Source: Pontibaca salina
GTDB lineage: Bacteria > Pseudomonadota > Alphaproteobacteria > Rhodobacterales > Rhodobacteraceae
DNA length: 64,000 nucleotides
Assembly (NCBI RefSeq): GCF_016307205.1
Contig: NZ_JAEIJD010000001.1
Location: forward strand, 124,001 to 188,000
Direction: 5' to 3'
Every line of letters starts with the position of its first letter. Within the stretch, counting starts at the first letter, position 1. A program made the position numbers and the translations under genes. A model generated the notes under the pieces. The model had not been told where the DNA came from. It did not search any database and saw nothing but the letters and a program-made list of their open reading frames with translations. Positions 10,109 to 17,653 of this stretch are shown one piece after another.

Positions 10109-11220
10109 GCGCCAGCGCCGACCTTCCGCCCCCCGATCAGATCGCCGGGGCACCGCACCCGCGCGATGCCGCGCGGCTTTTCGGACAAAATGCGGCACAG
10201 GCCGATTTCCTCGACGCTTTCGCATCGGGCCGCCTACACCATGCCTGGCTGTTGACCGGCCCGCCCGGTGTGGGCAAGGCGACCCTTGCCTGGCGCATCG
10301 CGCGCTTTTTGCTGGCCACCCCGCTGCCTGGCGATGGTGTGATCACCGATAGGCCCACAGCTCTCGATATTCCCGCCGATCACCCGGTCGCCCGCCGCGT
10401 TGCCGCCGGAAGCGAACCGCGCTTGGCTCATATCACGCGCAGCGCCAATGAAAAGACCGGCCGCATGCGCACCGAAATCGTTGTCGAAGACATCCGCAAG
10501 CTGCACCGTTTTCTCGCCCTGTCGGCCACCGACGGGGGCGCGCGTGTGGTCATTGTGGACGCCGCCGACGAAATGAATGCCAGCGCCGCCAATGCGCTGC
10601 TCAAGATGCTCGAAGAACCGCCGGCGCTGACCACATTGCTACTGGTTTCACATCAGCCTTCGGCGCTGCTGCCGACGATCCGCTCGCGCTGCCGTGTGCT
10701 GCGGCTCGCGCCATTAAGGGCGCAGGACATGCAGGCGGCGCTGGCACAGGCGGGCACAGAGCTGTCCGACAATCCCGACCAGCTTGCAGCACTGGCCGCC
10801 GGCTCGGTGGGCGGCGCGCTGCGGCTGCTCAATCTCGACGGGCTGCGGCTTTACCATGATCTGGTGGTAATCCTTGGCTCGCTGCCCCGCCTTGACCGCC
10901 AACGCGCGCTGGCACTGGCCGAGACAGCGGCGCAACGCAATGCAGCGGAACGTTTTGACCTGCTGCTGAACCTGATCGATATTGCCCTGTCTCGTCTGGC
11001 GCGCTGCGGTGCCACCGGCACCCCGCCCCTGCCCGAGGCCGCGCGCGACGAATCCGCGATCCTTAGCCGGCTAGCCGCAACGCCCGCGAAGGGCCGCGCC
11101 TGGGCTGATACCGCGGCCACAATCACCGCGCGCAACCAGCACGGGCAGGCGGTCAACCTTGACCCTGCCGCGCTTGTCCTAGATACGGTTTTCAGGATAC
11201 AAAAGACCGCGCAGTCGTGA
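10105..11220 (+). CDS. holB: DNA polymerase III subunit delta prime
   Basis: A 371-residue AAA+ clamp-loader subunit. Walker A is GPPGVGKAT at residues 52-60, the Walker B region is VVIVDAADEMN, and the SRC motif is visible in TIRSRCRVLRL. Delta prime stays at the end of the clamp-loader pentamer and helps open the beta sliding clamp for loading onto primed DNA. Translationally coupled to tmk. The partner hydrolase gene tatD follows, as in most alphaproteobacteria. Confidence 0.93.
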   Translation: MSASADLPPPDQIAGAPHPRDAARLFGQNAAQADFLDAFASGRLHHAWLLTGPPGVGKATLAWRIARFLLATPLPGDGVITDRPTALDIPADHPVARRVAAGSEPRLAHITRSANEKTGRMRTEIVVEDIRKLHRFLALSATDGGARVVIVDAADEMNASAANALLKMLEEPPALTTLLLVSHQPSALLPTIRSRCRVLRLAPLRAQDMQAALAQAGTELSDNPDQLAALAAGSVGGALRLLNLDGLRLYHDLVVILGSLPRLDRQRALALAETAAQRNAAERFDLLLNLIDIALSRLARCGATGTPPLPEAARDESAILSRLAATPAKGRAWADTAATITARNQHGQAVNLDPAALVLDTVFRIQKTAQS

Positions 11221-11255
11221 CAGGGCCGCCGCGCGGCGAGAAATACCGGGGCCGC

Positions 11256-12059
11256 ATGTCCGAAATACCAGAAATCACCGACAGCCATTGCCACCTCGAC
11301 TTTCCAGATTTCGAAGGCCAGCTTGACACCATCATCGCGAATGCCGCCGCCGCCGGCGTGACGCGGATGGTGACGATCTGCACGCGACTGTCACAGGAAC
11401 CGACAGTGCGCGCCATCGCCGATACACACGCGCCTGTGTTCTACGCCGCCGGAACCCACCCGATGAGTGTCGCCGACAGCCCGATGGCCAGCGCCGACCA
11501 ATTGATCGGCTTGGCGCGCCATCCCAAATTTGTCGGCATCGGTGAGACAGGGCTAGACTACCACTACACCGCCGAAAGCGCAGCAGCGCAGCAGGAATCG
11601 CTGCGCATCCATATCGCTGCCGCGCGCGAAACCATGCTGCCGCTGATCATCCACGCGCGCAACGCTGACGCCGACATGGCCCGGATCCTGACCGAGGAAT
11701 ATCGCATTGGCGCCTATTCCTGCGTCATGCACTGCTTTTCGTCGGGCGCAGACTTGGCGCGCGCGGCGCTTGATCTGGGCTTTTATCTGTCGATGTCGGG
11801 CATTGCCGCCTTCCCGCGAAGCACCGAATTGCGCGAGATCTTCGCCGCCGCCCCGCTTGATCGTATCCTGGTTGAAACCGACGCGCCCTATCTCGCGCCG
11901 CCGCCCCATCGCGGCAGACGCAACGAGCCCGCCTTTGCCAGCCATACGGCGCGGGTTGGCGCCGAGATATTCGATCTGGACTACGCCGAATTCGCGGCGC
12001 GTTCACAACAGAACTTTGAGCGGCTGTTCGCCAAGGCCGCCGCCTGGACGCCATCATGA
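11256..12059 (+). CDS. TatD family metal-dependent hydrolase
   Basis: A 267-residue TIM-barrel hydrolase of the TatD/YcfH DNase family. The metal-binding motif DSHCHLDF is at the N terminus, GIGETGLDYH supplies further ligands, and LVETDAPYLAPPPHRGRRNEP near the C terminus is characteristic. Members cleave DNA from the 3' end and act in DNA repair or D-Tyr-tRNA quality control; which role applies here is unknown. I chose the ATG at 11256; the frame is open back to a GTG at 11217 that would overlap holB. The stop overlaps the next start as ATGA. Confidence 0.9.
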   Translation: MSEIPEITDSHCHLDFPDFEGQLDTIIANAAAAGVTRMVTICTRLSQEPTVRAIADTHAPVFYAAGTHPMSVADSPMASADQLIGLARHPKFVGIGETGLDYHYTAESAAAQQESLRIHIAAARETMLPLIIHARNADADMARILTEEYRIGAYSCVMHCFSSGADLARAALDLGFYLSMSGIAAFPRSTELREIFAAAPLDRILVETDAPYLAPPPHRGRRNEPAFASHTARVGAEIFDLDYAEFAARSQQNFERLFAKAAAWTPS

Positions 12060-12856
12060 GCGAGACCTTGCGTGTCACCATCTTGGGCTGCGGCTCCTCT
12101 GGCGGTGTGCCTCGCCTTGGCGGCCATTGGGGCGATTGTGACCCGGAAAATCCGAAAAACCACCGCCGCCGCTGTTCGATCCTGGTGGAACGCGACGGAC
12201 CCGAAGGCACCACGACCGTGCTGATCGACACCTCGCCCGACATGCGCAGCCAGTTGCTCGACGCCAGCATTGGGCGGCTGGATGGGGTGGTTTACACCCA
12301 TAGCCATGCCGACCACGTGCACGGCATCGACGATCTGCGCATGATTGTCTTCAACATGCGCCAGCGCCTGCCGGTCTGGGCTGACTATCCGACCCAGAAC
12401 GCGCTCTATGCCCGGTTCGGATATGCCTTCGTGCAACCCGAGGGCTCGCACTATCCACCGATCCTCGACATGAACACCATCGAGGGACCGTTTCAGGTGA
12501 CTGGCCCCGGCGGCACGATAGAGCTGCGCCCCTTTCTGGTTAATCACGGTTCGATCGATTCGCTCGGCTTTCGGGTCGGCGGAATGGCCTATCTGCCCGA
12601 TGTCGCTGAAATTCCCGCTGCCGCTTGGCGCGAGCTCGATAATCTCGATTGCTGGATCCTTGACGCGCTGCGCCGCACGCCGCACCCGACCCACGCGCAT
12701 CTGGACAAATCGCTCGAATGGATCGCCCGCGCCCGGCCGCGCCGCGCGGTGCTGACCAATATGCACATCGATATGGATTACGATGCAGTCGACCGCGACA
12801 CGCCCGACCATGTCACACCGGCACATGATGGTATGGTGCTGCACGTCCCCCTCTGA
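12056..12856 (+). CDS. MBL-fold metallo-hydrolase (PhnP-like)
   Basis: A 266-residue metallo-beta-lactamase-fold hydrolase. The metal motif HSHADH is at residues 82-87, the N-terminal LGCGSSGGVPR is typical of PhnP-like phosphodiesterases, and C-terminal TNMHIDMDY supplies another histidine. PhnP cleaves cyclic ribose phosphates in phosphonate breakdown, but no phn genes are nearby, so a more general cyclic phosphodiesterase role is as likely. It is the last gene of the dacC operon. A copy of a 32-base dispersed repeat lies just downstream. Confidence 0.85.
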   Translation: MSETLRVTILGCGSSGGVPRLGGHWGDCDPENPKNHRRRCSILVERDGPEGTTTVLIDTSPDMRSQLLDASIGRLDGVVYTHSHADHVHGIDDLRMIVFNMRQRLPVWADYPTQNALYARFGYAFVQPEGSHYPPILDMNTIEGPFQVTGPGGTIELRPFLVNHGSIDSLGFRVGGMAYLPDVAEIPAAAWRELDNLDCWILDALRRTPHPTHAHLDKSLEWIARARPRRAVLTNMHIDMDYDAVDRDTPDHVTPAHDGMVLHVPL

Positions 12857-12868
12857 CCTCCACTCTGG

Positions 12869-12900
12869 CTTCTTCTTGCGGAAAATATCCCCGCCGGAGG
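12869..12900 (+). repeat. Dispersed intergenic repeat, copy 1
   Basis: A 32-base element beginning CTTCTTCTTGC, then AAATATCC and CGCCGGAGG. It matches the copy at 32896-32927 at about 28 of 32 positions. It lies 12 bases after the MBL hydrolase stop and before the AEC transporter. Confidence 0.6.
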
Positions 12901-12934
12901 CTCCCTGACGCTGCTATAAACGTAAGGATCGGCC

Positions 12935-13867
12935 ATGTTTCACACCCTGATCGACGTGATCCTGCCAGTCTTTATCGTTATCGGGGCGGGTTATAGCGCG
13001 GTCTGGGCGCGCTATTTCAGCGGTGATCTCACCGATGGGCTGATGCGCTTCACTCAGAACTTTGCCATTCCTTGCCTGCTGTTTCGCGCCATTGCCACCA
13101 TCGATCTCTCGGTGGGCTTTGACCCAAGGCTTCTCGCCAGCTTTTATCTTGGTGCGACATTATGTTTTGTCGCCGGCTTGTTCGGCGCGCGCGTAATTTT
13201 TAGCCGTCCATGGCAGGATAGTGTGGTGATCGGATTTTGCTGCCTGTTCTCGAACGGCGTGCTCCTGGGCCTGCCGATCACCGAACGGGCCTATGGGGCT
13301 GACAATCTGGTCGGCAATTTCGCAATCATCGCGTTTCACTCGCCCTTTTGCTACGCGCTGGGGATCACGGTGATGGAGTATTTCCGTAACCGTGGCGCGA
13401 CCGGGCGCGTCCTTGCCCGCGCCGTGTTCAACGCGATCTTCCGCAATCCGCTGATCATCGCCATCTTGATGGGGTTCATCGTCAACGTTTCCCGCCTGCC
13501 CATACCCACGGTCGTTGACGACGCGCTGGTGATGATCGCGCGCGCGGCCATTCCCTGCGCGCTCTTTGCTCTGGGCGGGGTGCTGGTGCAATATCGTACC
13601 GAGGGCGATGCTCGCGTGATTGCCTATATCTGCACGCTGTCACTGCTGATCCACCCGGCGCTGGTCTGGAGTTTCGGGACTACACTTGACGTCCCGACTG
13701 ACCTGTTCCGCTCTGGCGTGTTGATGGCGTCGATGGCGCCGGGAGTGAACGGCTATGTCTTTGCCAACATGTATGGCCACGCCAAGCGCGTGGCAGCGGC
13801 GTCGTTGCTGATTGCGACCGCGTTTTCGGTGCTGACGGTGTGGTTCTGGCTCGGCGTGTTGGGCTGA
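12935..13867 (+). CDS. AEC (auxin efflux carrier) family transporter
   Basis: A 310-residue integral membrane protein with about ten hydrophobic segments in two halves, as in the AEC family. Typical features are FTQNFAIPCLLFRAIA in the first half and SMAPGVNGYVFANMYG near the C terminus. Bacterial members export or exchange small carboxylic acids such as malate and malonate; the substrate here is not predictable. ATG at 12935 follows a GTAAGGATC site. The gene is convergent with the P450 gene, 7 bases apart. Confidence 0.85.
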   Translation: MFHTLIDVILPVFIVIGAGYSAVWARYFSGDLTDGLMRFTQNFAIPCLLFRAIATIDLSVGFDPRLLASFYLGATLCFVAGLFGARVIFSRPWQDSVVIGFCCLFSNGVLLGLPITERAYGADNLVGNFAIIAFHSPFCYALGITVMEYFRNRGATGRVLARAVFNAIFRNPLIIAILMGFIVNVSRLPIPTVVDDALVMIARAAIPCALFALGGVLVQYRTEGDARVIAYICTLSLLIHPALVWSFGTTLDVPTDLFRSGVLMASMAPGVNGYVFANMYGHAKRVAAASLLIATAFSVLTVWFWLGVLG

Positions 13868-13874
13868 GGCCGAC

Positions 13875-15224
13875 TCATCGCTCCTGCAACTCCAGCCAGA
13901 TTCCATCGCGCGAACGCACCGTCAGATGTGCCTCTGGAACCGGTTCGCGCCCGTTGACCGCTCGCACCCGGAATCGGCGCAGCAGCATCGATAAAAGCAG
14001 CGGCCCCTCAACCATGGCAAACCCGGCACCCGGGCAGACGCGCGGACCGGCGGAAAATGGGATAAAGGCCTCGCGTTGGCAGATCTGGCCGTTTTCGGTC
14101 TGCCAGCGGGCGGGGTCGAAACCGTCGGGATTATCCCAAAGCCGTGTATGCCGGTGCAGGTGCCAGGGACTCACCACCATCTGCGCGCCTGCTGGAACCT
14201 CGCGGTCGCGAAATCGCGCCGGACATCGTGCCTCGCGCACCAGCATCGGTACTGGCGGATAAAGGCGCAGGGTCTCGCGGAATACGTCGCGCGACAGGCG
14301 CAGTTTCGCCATTGCCGCGAAAGTCTCGTCTTCCAGCGCTGCAGCTTCGCTGGCCACGCGTTCCTGCCAATCGGGGTAGAGCGCCAGCAGATAAAGCGCC
14401 CATGCCAGCGCCGAGGCGCTGGTTTCATGGCCGGCCAGAAAAAAGATCGCGACTTGGTCGATCATTTCCTCAACGCTGAACCGTTCGCCGGTCTGTGGGT
14501 CGGTCGTGGTCATGATTTTGGTTGCCAGATCGTCGGGTGCCGTCCCGGCCTCGATCTCGCGCATCCGCGCATGGGTCAATGCCGCAATCAGTGCGCGGAT
14601 TCGCGCCGCGCTGGTCCGGGTGCTCGGTCCGAAGAACCGCGGCATCCAGTGCGGCAACGGGACAAGTGCGGCAACGTTCAGGATCGGTTGGCTGCGTTGG
14701 TAGGTGCGAAAGCGGGAAAAGACCTGCGCCGCGACTTCGTGTTCGATAGGGATCGAGAACAGCGTGCGAAAAATCACGTCCGCTGCGGCGTGGCTGGTCT
14801 CGGCCTCGATCTCGACGAGTTGCCCGCACCGTCGCTCGAGCCGCGTCACCATCGCCGCGCCGGCGGCGCGTATGGCGGGGAAGGTGTCACGCAGCCGCCC
14901 CCCCTCAAAGGCCGGATCAATGATACGACGTTGGCGTTTCCACGCCTTGGCATTCGTCACGAACACCGAATTTCCCAGCAAAGGCCGCAACCCTTCACTG
15001 ATCCGGTCGGATTTGGGGAAATCCTCGGGCCGATCGTTCAGTACCGCACGTATCAGATCAGGCTGGTTCAGCAGGAAGGAATGGAAAAACGGCGTGCGGA
15101 ATTCGGCCATCCAGGCACGATAAAGCCGCGCGGGCTGGGCCGACAGAATATCGGCCCGGAACAGGCGCAGATAGCGCCAGAACGACACCTTATCGGCGCG
15201 CGCGGCCGGTTTTGGCGGAATCAT
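13875..15224 (-). CDS. Cytochrome P450
   Basis: A 449-residue P450 monooxygenase. The oxygen-activation helix is AGHETSASALAWALY, the ExxR pair is in FRETLRLYPP, and the heme loop is FSAGPRVCPGAG with Cys397 as the thiolate ligand. There is no clear N-terminal anchor, so it is probably soluble and served by separate redox partners, none of which is adjacent. Its ATG overlaps the stop of the membrane hydrolase gene as ATGA (15221-15224), and that gene sits 1 base after ccdA. Substrate unknown; the tight coupling suggests the hydrolase and the P450 act on the same lipid or ester. Confidence 0.92.
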   Translation of the reverse strand: MIPPKPAARADKVSFWRYLRLFRADILSAQPARLYRAWMAEFRTPFFHSFLLNQPDLIRAVLNDRPEDFPKSDRISEGLRPLLGNSVFVTNAKAWKRQRRIIDPAFEGGRLRDTFPAIRAAGAAMVTRLERRCGQLVEIEAETSHAAADVIFRTLFSIPIEHEVAAQVFSRFRTYQRSQPILNVAALVPLPHWMPRFFGPSTRTSAARIRALIAALTHARMREIEAGTAPDDLATKIMTTTDPQTGERFSVEEMIDQVAIFFLAGHETSASALAWALYLLALYPDWQERVASEAAALEDETFAAMAKLRLSRDVFRETLRLYPPVPMLVREARCPARFRDREVPAGAQMVVSPWHLHRHTRLWDNPDGFDPARWQTENGQICQREAFIPFSAGPRVCPGAGFAMVEGPLLLSMLLRRFRVRAVNGREPVPEAHLTVRSRDGIWLELQER

Positions 15225-16459
15225 GCGGGCCGTACCGAGACATGGCGCGATACCGGCACGTCGATCCGCGAACGCGATGGCGCACGGCCCGCATAACGCG
15301 CGCCTAGCGTCAGTGGCCCGGCGGTGATGTGAAAATAATCATAATCGCCGGGACGGTCGAAGGCGCATAGGTACTGCAAATGCAGCCGGAAAAACCGCCA
15401 GCGCAGCGTTTTCCAGCGTTCTGGAGACAGAGTTTTCGTGAATGCCGCCGACAGGACCAGTGGCCATTTCTTGTCCTCGGGCGCGACCCCGCTGACCGCC
15501 ACCGGATCGCAAAGCGCGAACGAGCAGCCGTCGCTGGGGGCGGACACATCGCCCCAAGTTAGTTCATCCCGCGCCGAGAGATAGCGCAGATCGGTGCGCA
15601 GCCGGTCGGCATCGGGCAGGAACGACACCATCGGCACCACCTGCCCCAAGGTCAGAAACGACAGCGCCGGCCCATTGATCGGCATTCGCCCTGAGCGGAG
15701 CAGGTCCGCGAGCACCGACACCCCCAGATGCGCGCCCGAAGAATGCCCGACGACCAGCACCTCGTCGACTTCTGCGGCCAGCGCCTCGGCGATTCGCGCG
15801 GCGAAATCTGCGATCCGCTGCTCGATTTCTAGCGGGTTGGCACCGTTCTGGCGGGCAGAAAAAGCGTAATCATGCATCAGGTAGTGCGCATAGAATCGCC
15901 CGTCCTGTGCCCGGAACCATCGCAGCACACCCCAGACCACCAAACCCGTCGCAACCAGCGCTGCGCCCTGCCCGATTGTCCCAAGTGCCTGCAATCGCCC
16001 AAGCATTGGGAAGGCCAGCACCGCCGCCAACATTGCCAGCGCCAGTTGCGCCAGCAGCAATACGACAGGATAAAACGCCGCGATCACTGGCCCTTTGCGC
16101 AGTCGCATCAGCCGCCACAGTGCGCCACTGGCGATGTAGGTCCACGCCGTGCGCAGCAGTTGCAAATAGGTGGTGGCGATGCCGTTGGCCATACTGCTTT
16201 GAACGATATCCGACCAAACCAGAACCTCCACGTCGGTTTCGGTCGTGACCCCGTCGATCTGAGCCTCCACGTGCCATCCGTAGATGCCGCCCCGCGCCTC
16301 GCAGGTCACTGCGAGATCGTAGCCTGAAATCGCCGCCTGCGCCGCGCTCTCGCGACGGTAAAGTTCGCGGTAGCGGCGGGGAGGAAACGGATCATAGCCG
16401 GGGATGAAGAGCACCCTGCGCCGCCGTACCGGCATCGTGATGCTATCAGCTTGCCGCAA
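15221..16459 (-). CDS. Membrane-inserted alpha/beta-hydrolase-like protein
   Basis: A 412-residue protein I cannot assign to a named family. The N terminus VLFIPGYDPFPPRRYRELYR looks like the first strand and oxyanion region of an alpha/beta hydrolase. Residues about 124-152 and 160-179 form two membrane spans. A nucleophile elbow GHSSGA follows with Ser240. The C-terminal part contains DYDYFHITAG, which could supply the catalytic His. So a lipase/esterase fold appears to be split by a transmembrane hairpin. It is coupled at both ends: 1 base after ccdA, and ATGA overlap with the P450. An alternative start 8 codons later (MPVRRRRVLF) is equally possible. Confidence 0.6.
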   Translation of the reverse strand: MRQADSITMPVRRRRVLFIPGYDPFPPRRYRELYRRESAAQAAISGYDLAVTCEARGGIYGWHVEAQIDGVTTETDVEVLVWSDIVQSSMANGIATTYLQLLRTAWTYIASGALWRLMRLRKGPVIAAFYPVVLLLAQLALAMLAAVLAFPMLGRLQALGTIGQGAALVATGLVVWGVLRWFRAQDGRFYAHYLMHDYAFSARQNGANPLEIEQRIADFAARIAEALAAEVDEVLVVGHSSGAHLGVSVLADLLRSGRMPINGPALSFLTLGQVVPMVSFLPDADRLRTDLRYLSARDELTWGDVSAPSDGCSFALCDPVAVSGVAPEDKKWPLVLSAAFTKTLSPERWKTLRWRFFRLHLQYLCAFDRPGDYDYFHITAGPLTLGARYAGRAPSRSRIDVPVSRHVSVRPA

Positions 16460-16460
16460 G

Positions 16461-17213
16461 TCAGCCTAGACTGGCCAGCGCCGGGAAGGTTTCCAGCAGC
16501 CAGTAGGAAAAACTGGAAAAGCCGCCGGTCAGCATCAGCAGACCAATGGTCCACAGCAACAGGCCCATGACGCGTTCGATCTGCTCCATGTGCCGTTTCA
16601 TCCAGCCCATCAGCCCGCCCAGACGCGGCAAGAAGGCGGCGACCAGCAGGAACGGCACGCCCAGGCCGATTGCATAGACCGCCAGCAACGAAGTACCCCG
16701 CGTCACCGAGGCCTCGGAAGCAGCCAGCGACAGGATCGCGCCCAATTGCGGGCCGATACAGGGCGTCCAACCAAAGGCAAAGGCAAGCCCCAAGATATAA
16801 GCCCCGAAAGCGGACCCCCCGTGGTCACCGGCATCCAGCCGGGCTTCGCGGTCAAGGAAGCGAATGCGATAGACGCCAACGAAATGCGCACCAATCACCA
16901 TAACCAAAACGCCTGCGATGGTGTTGAACCAGTCCTGATATTGCAGGAACATGGTGCCGATTGCCGATGCGGTGAACCCGAGCAAAAGAAACACCGTTGA
17001 AAGTCCCAGCACGAAAAATAGCGCCGGTAACATTGCGCGATTGTGCCCTTGGGCGCCGGTGTTCAGATCCTGAACCGTAACTCCGCTCATATAAGCCAGA
17101 TAGGGCGGCACAATAGGCAGCACACAAGGCGAGAGAAAGCTGAGAACGCCCGCAAACAAGGCCACGAACATTGCCGGCAGAAGTGCGGCGTCAATTATTT
17201 CAATCCCAAACAT
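16461..17213 (-). CDS. ccdA: Cytochrome c biogenesis protein CcdA
   Basis: A 250-residue, six-span inner-membrane protein of the DsbD/CcdA family. The two redox cysteines are visible in SPCVLPIVPP (first span) and FGWTPCIGPQLG (fourth span). CcdA carries electrons from cytoplasmic thioredoxin to periplasmic thiol proteins, including those that keep apocytochrome c and CcmH reduced. It is the first gene of the minus-strand operon with the hydrolase and P450, an unusual pairing. The cytochrome c maturation genes ccmE, ccmF and ccmH are elsewhere in this window. Confidence 0.92.
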   Translation of the reverse strand: MFGIEIIDAALLPAMFVALFAGVLSFLSPCVLPIVPPYLAYMSGVTVQDLNTGAQGHNRAMLPALFFVLGLSTVFLLLGFTASAIGTMFLQYQDWFNTIAGVLVMVIGAHFVGVYRIRFLDREARLDAGDHGGSAFGAYILGLAFAFGWTPCIGPQLGAILSLAASEASVTRGTSLLAVYAIGLGVPFLLVAAFLPRLGGLMGWMKRHMEQIERVMGLLLWTIGLLMLTGGFSSFSYWLLETFPALASLG

Positions 17214-17345
17214 GACTCCCCTTTAGGCCATCATAGCTGCAAGGTCACGGCGCATTTGGTCACAAACCCGTGCCCGATGACAGCTGTTAGCTGAACAAGC
17301 ACCGGAAGATTTCCCTTTGCCTGCGAAATAGCCTATTTGAAAACC

Positions 17346-17582
17346 ATGATTGATGAAGACCACACTCTCGATGCCCGCGGCCTGCTTTGCCCGTTGCCGG
17401 TTCTCAAAGCACGCAAACAGCTGAGGTCGCTGCCTGATGGTGCGCTGCTCAAATTGATTGCGGACGATCCGGCGGCAGTGGTGGATGTGCCACATTTCTG
17501 CGCCGAAGCGCGCCATACTTTAGTGGCGCAAGAGGAAAGCGGCGGCGTGCAGACCTACCTGATCCGCAAGGGCGGCGGATAA
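17346..17582 (+). CDS. TusA-family sulfur carrier protein
   Basis: A small protein of 78 residues with the family signature LDARGLLCPLPVLKARK, where the first Cys of the CPxP motif carries the persulfide. TusA proteins relay sulfur for tRNA thiolation, molybdenum cofactor or sulfur oxidation. The C-terminal CAEARHTLVAQEE is also conserved. The ATG at 17346 was preferred over a TTG three codons earlier. It diverges from ccdA and converges on rne with a shared hairpin at 17614-17641. Confidence 0.88.
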   Translation: MIDEDHTLDARGLLCPLPVLKARKQLRSLPDGALLKLIADDPAAVVDVPHFCAEARHTLVAQEESGGVQTYLIRKGGG

Positions 17583-17613
17583 CGCCATTGCCTGATAATA
17601 AACGGAAATGTTG

Positions 17614-17641
17614 AAGGGCGGGCCTTTTCGGACCCGCCCTT
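17614..17641. terminator. Bidirectional hairpin between tusA and rne
   Basis: AAGGGCGGG (17614-17622) pairs perfectly with CCCGCCCTT (17633-17641), and AAACGG/CCGTTT can extend the stem outside. The two genes are convergent, so this fits a shared terminator. The T-rich tail is weak on both strands. Confidence 0.7.
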
Positions 17642-17653
17642 GCCGTTTCTGGC

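Noticed and set aside
14076-15296. 406-codon open frame opposite the P450 gene
   Set aside because: Antisense to clear P450 motifs; GC-rich codon bias produces such frames.
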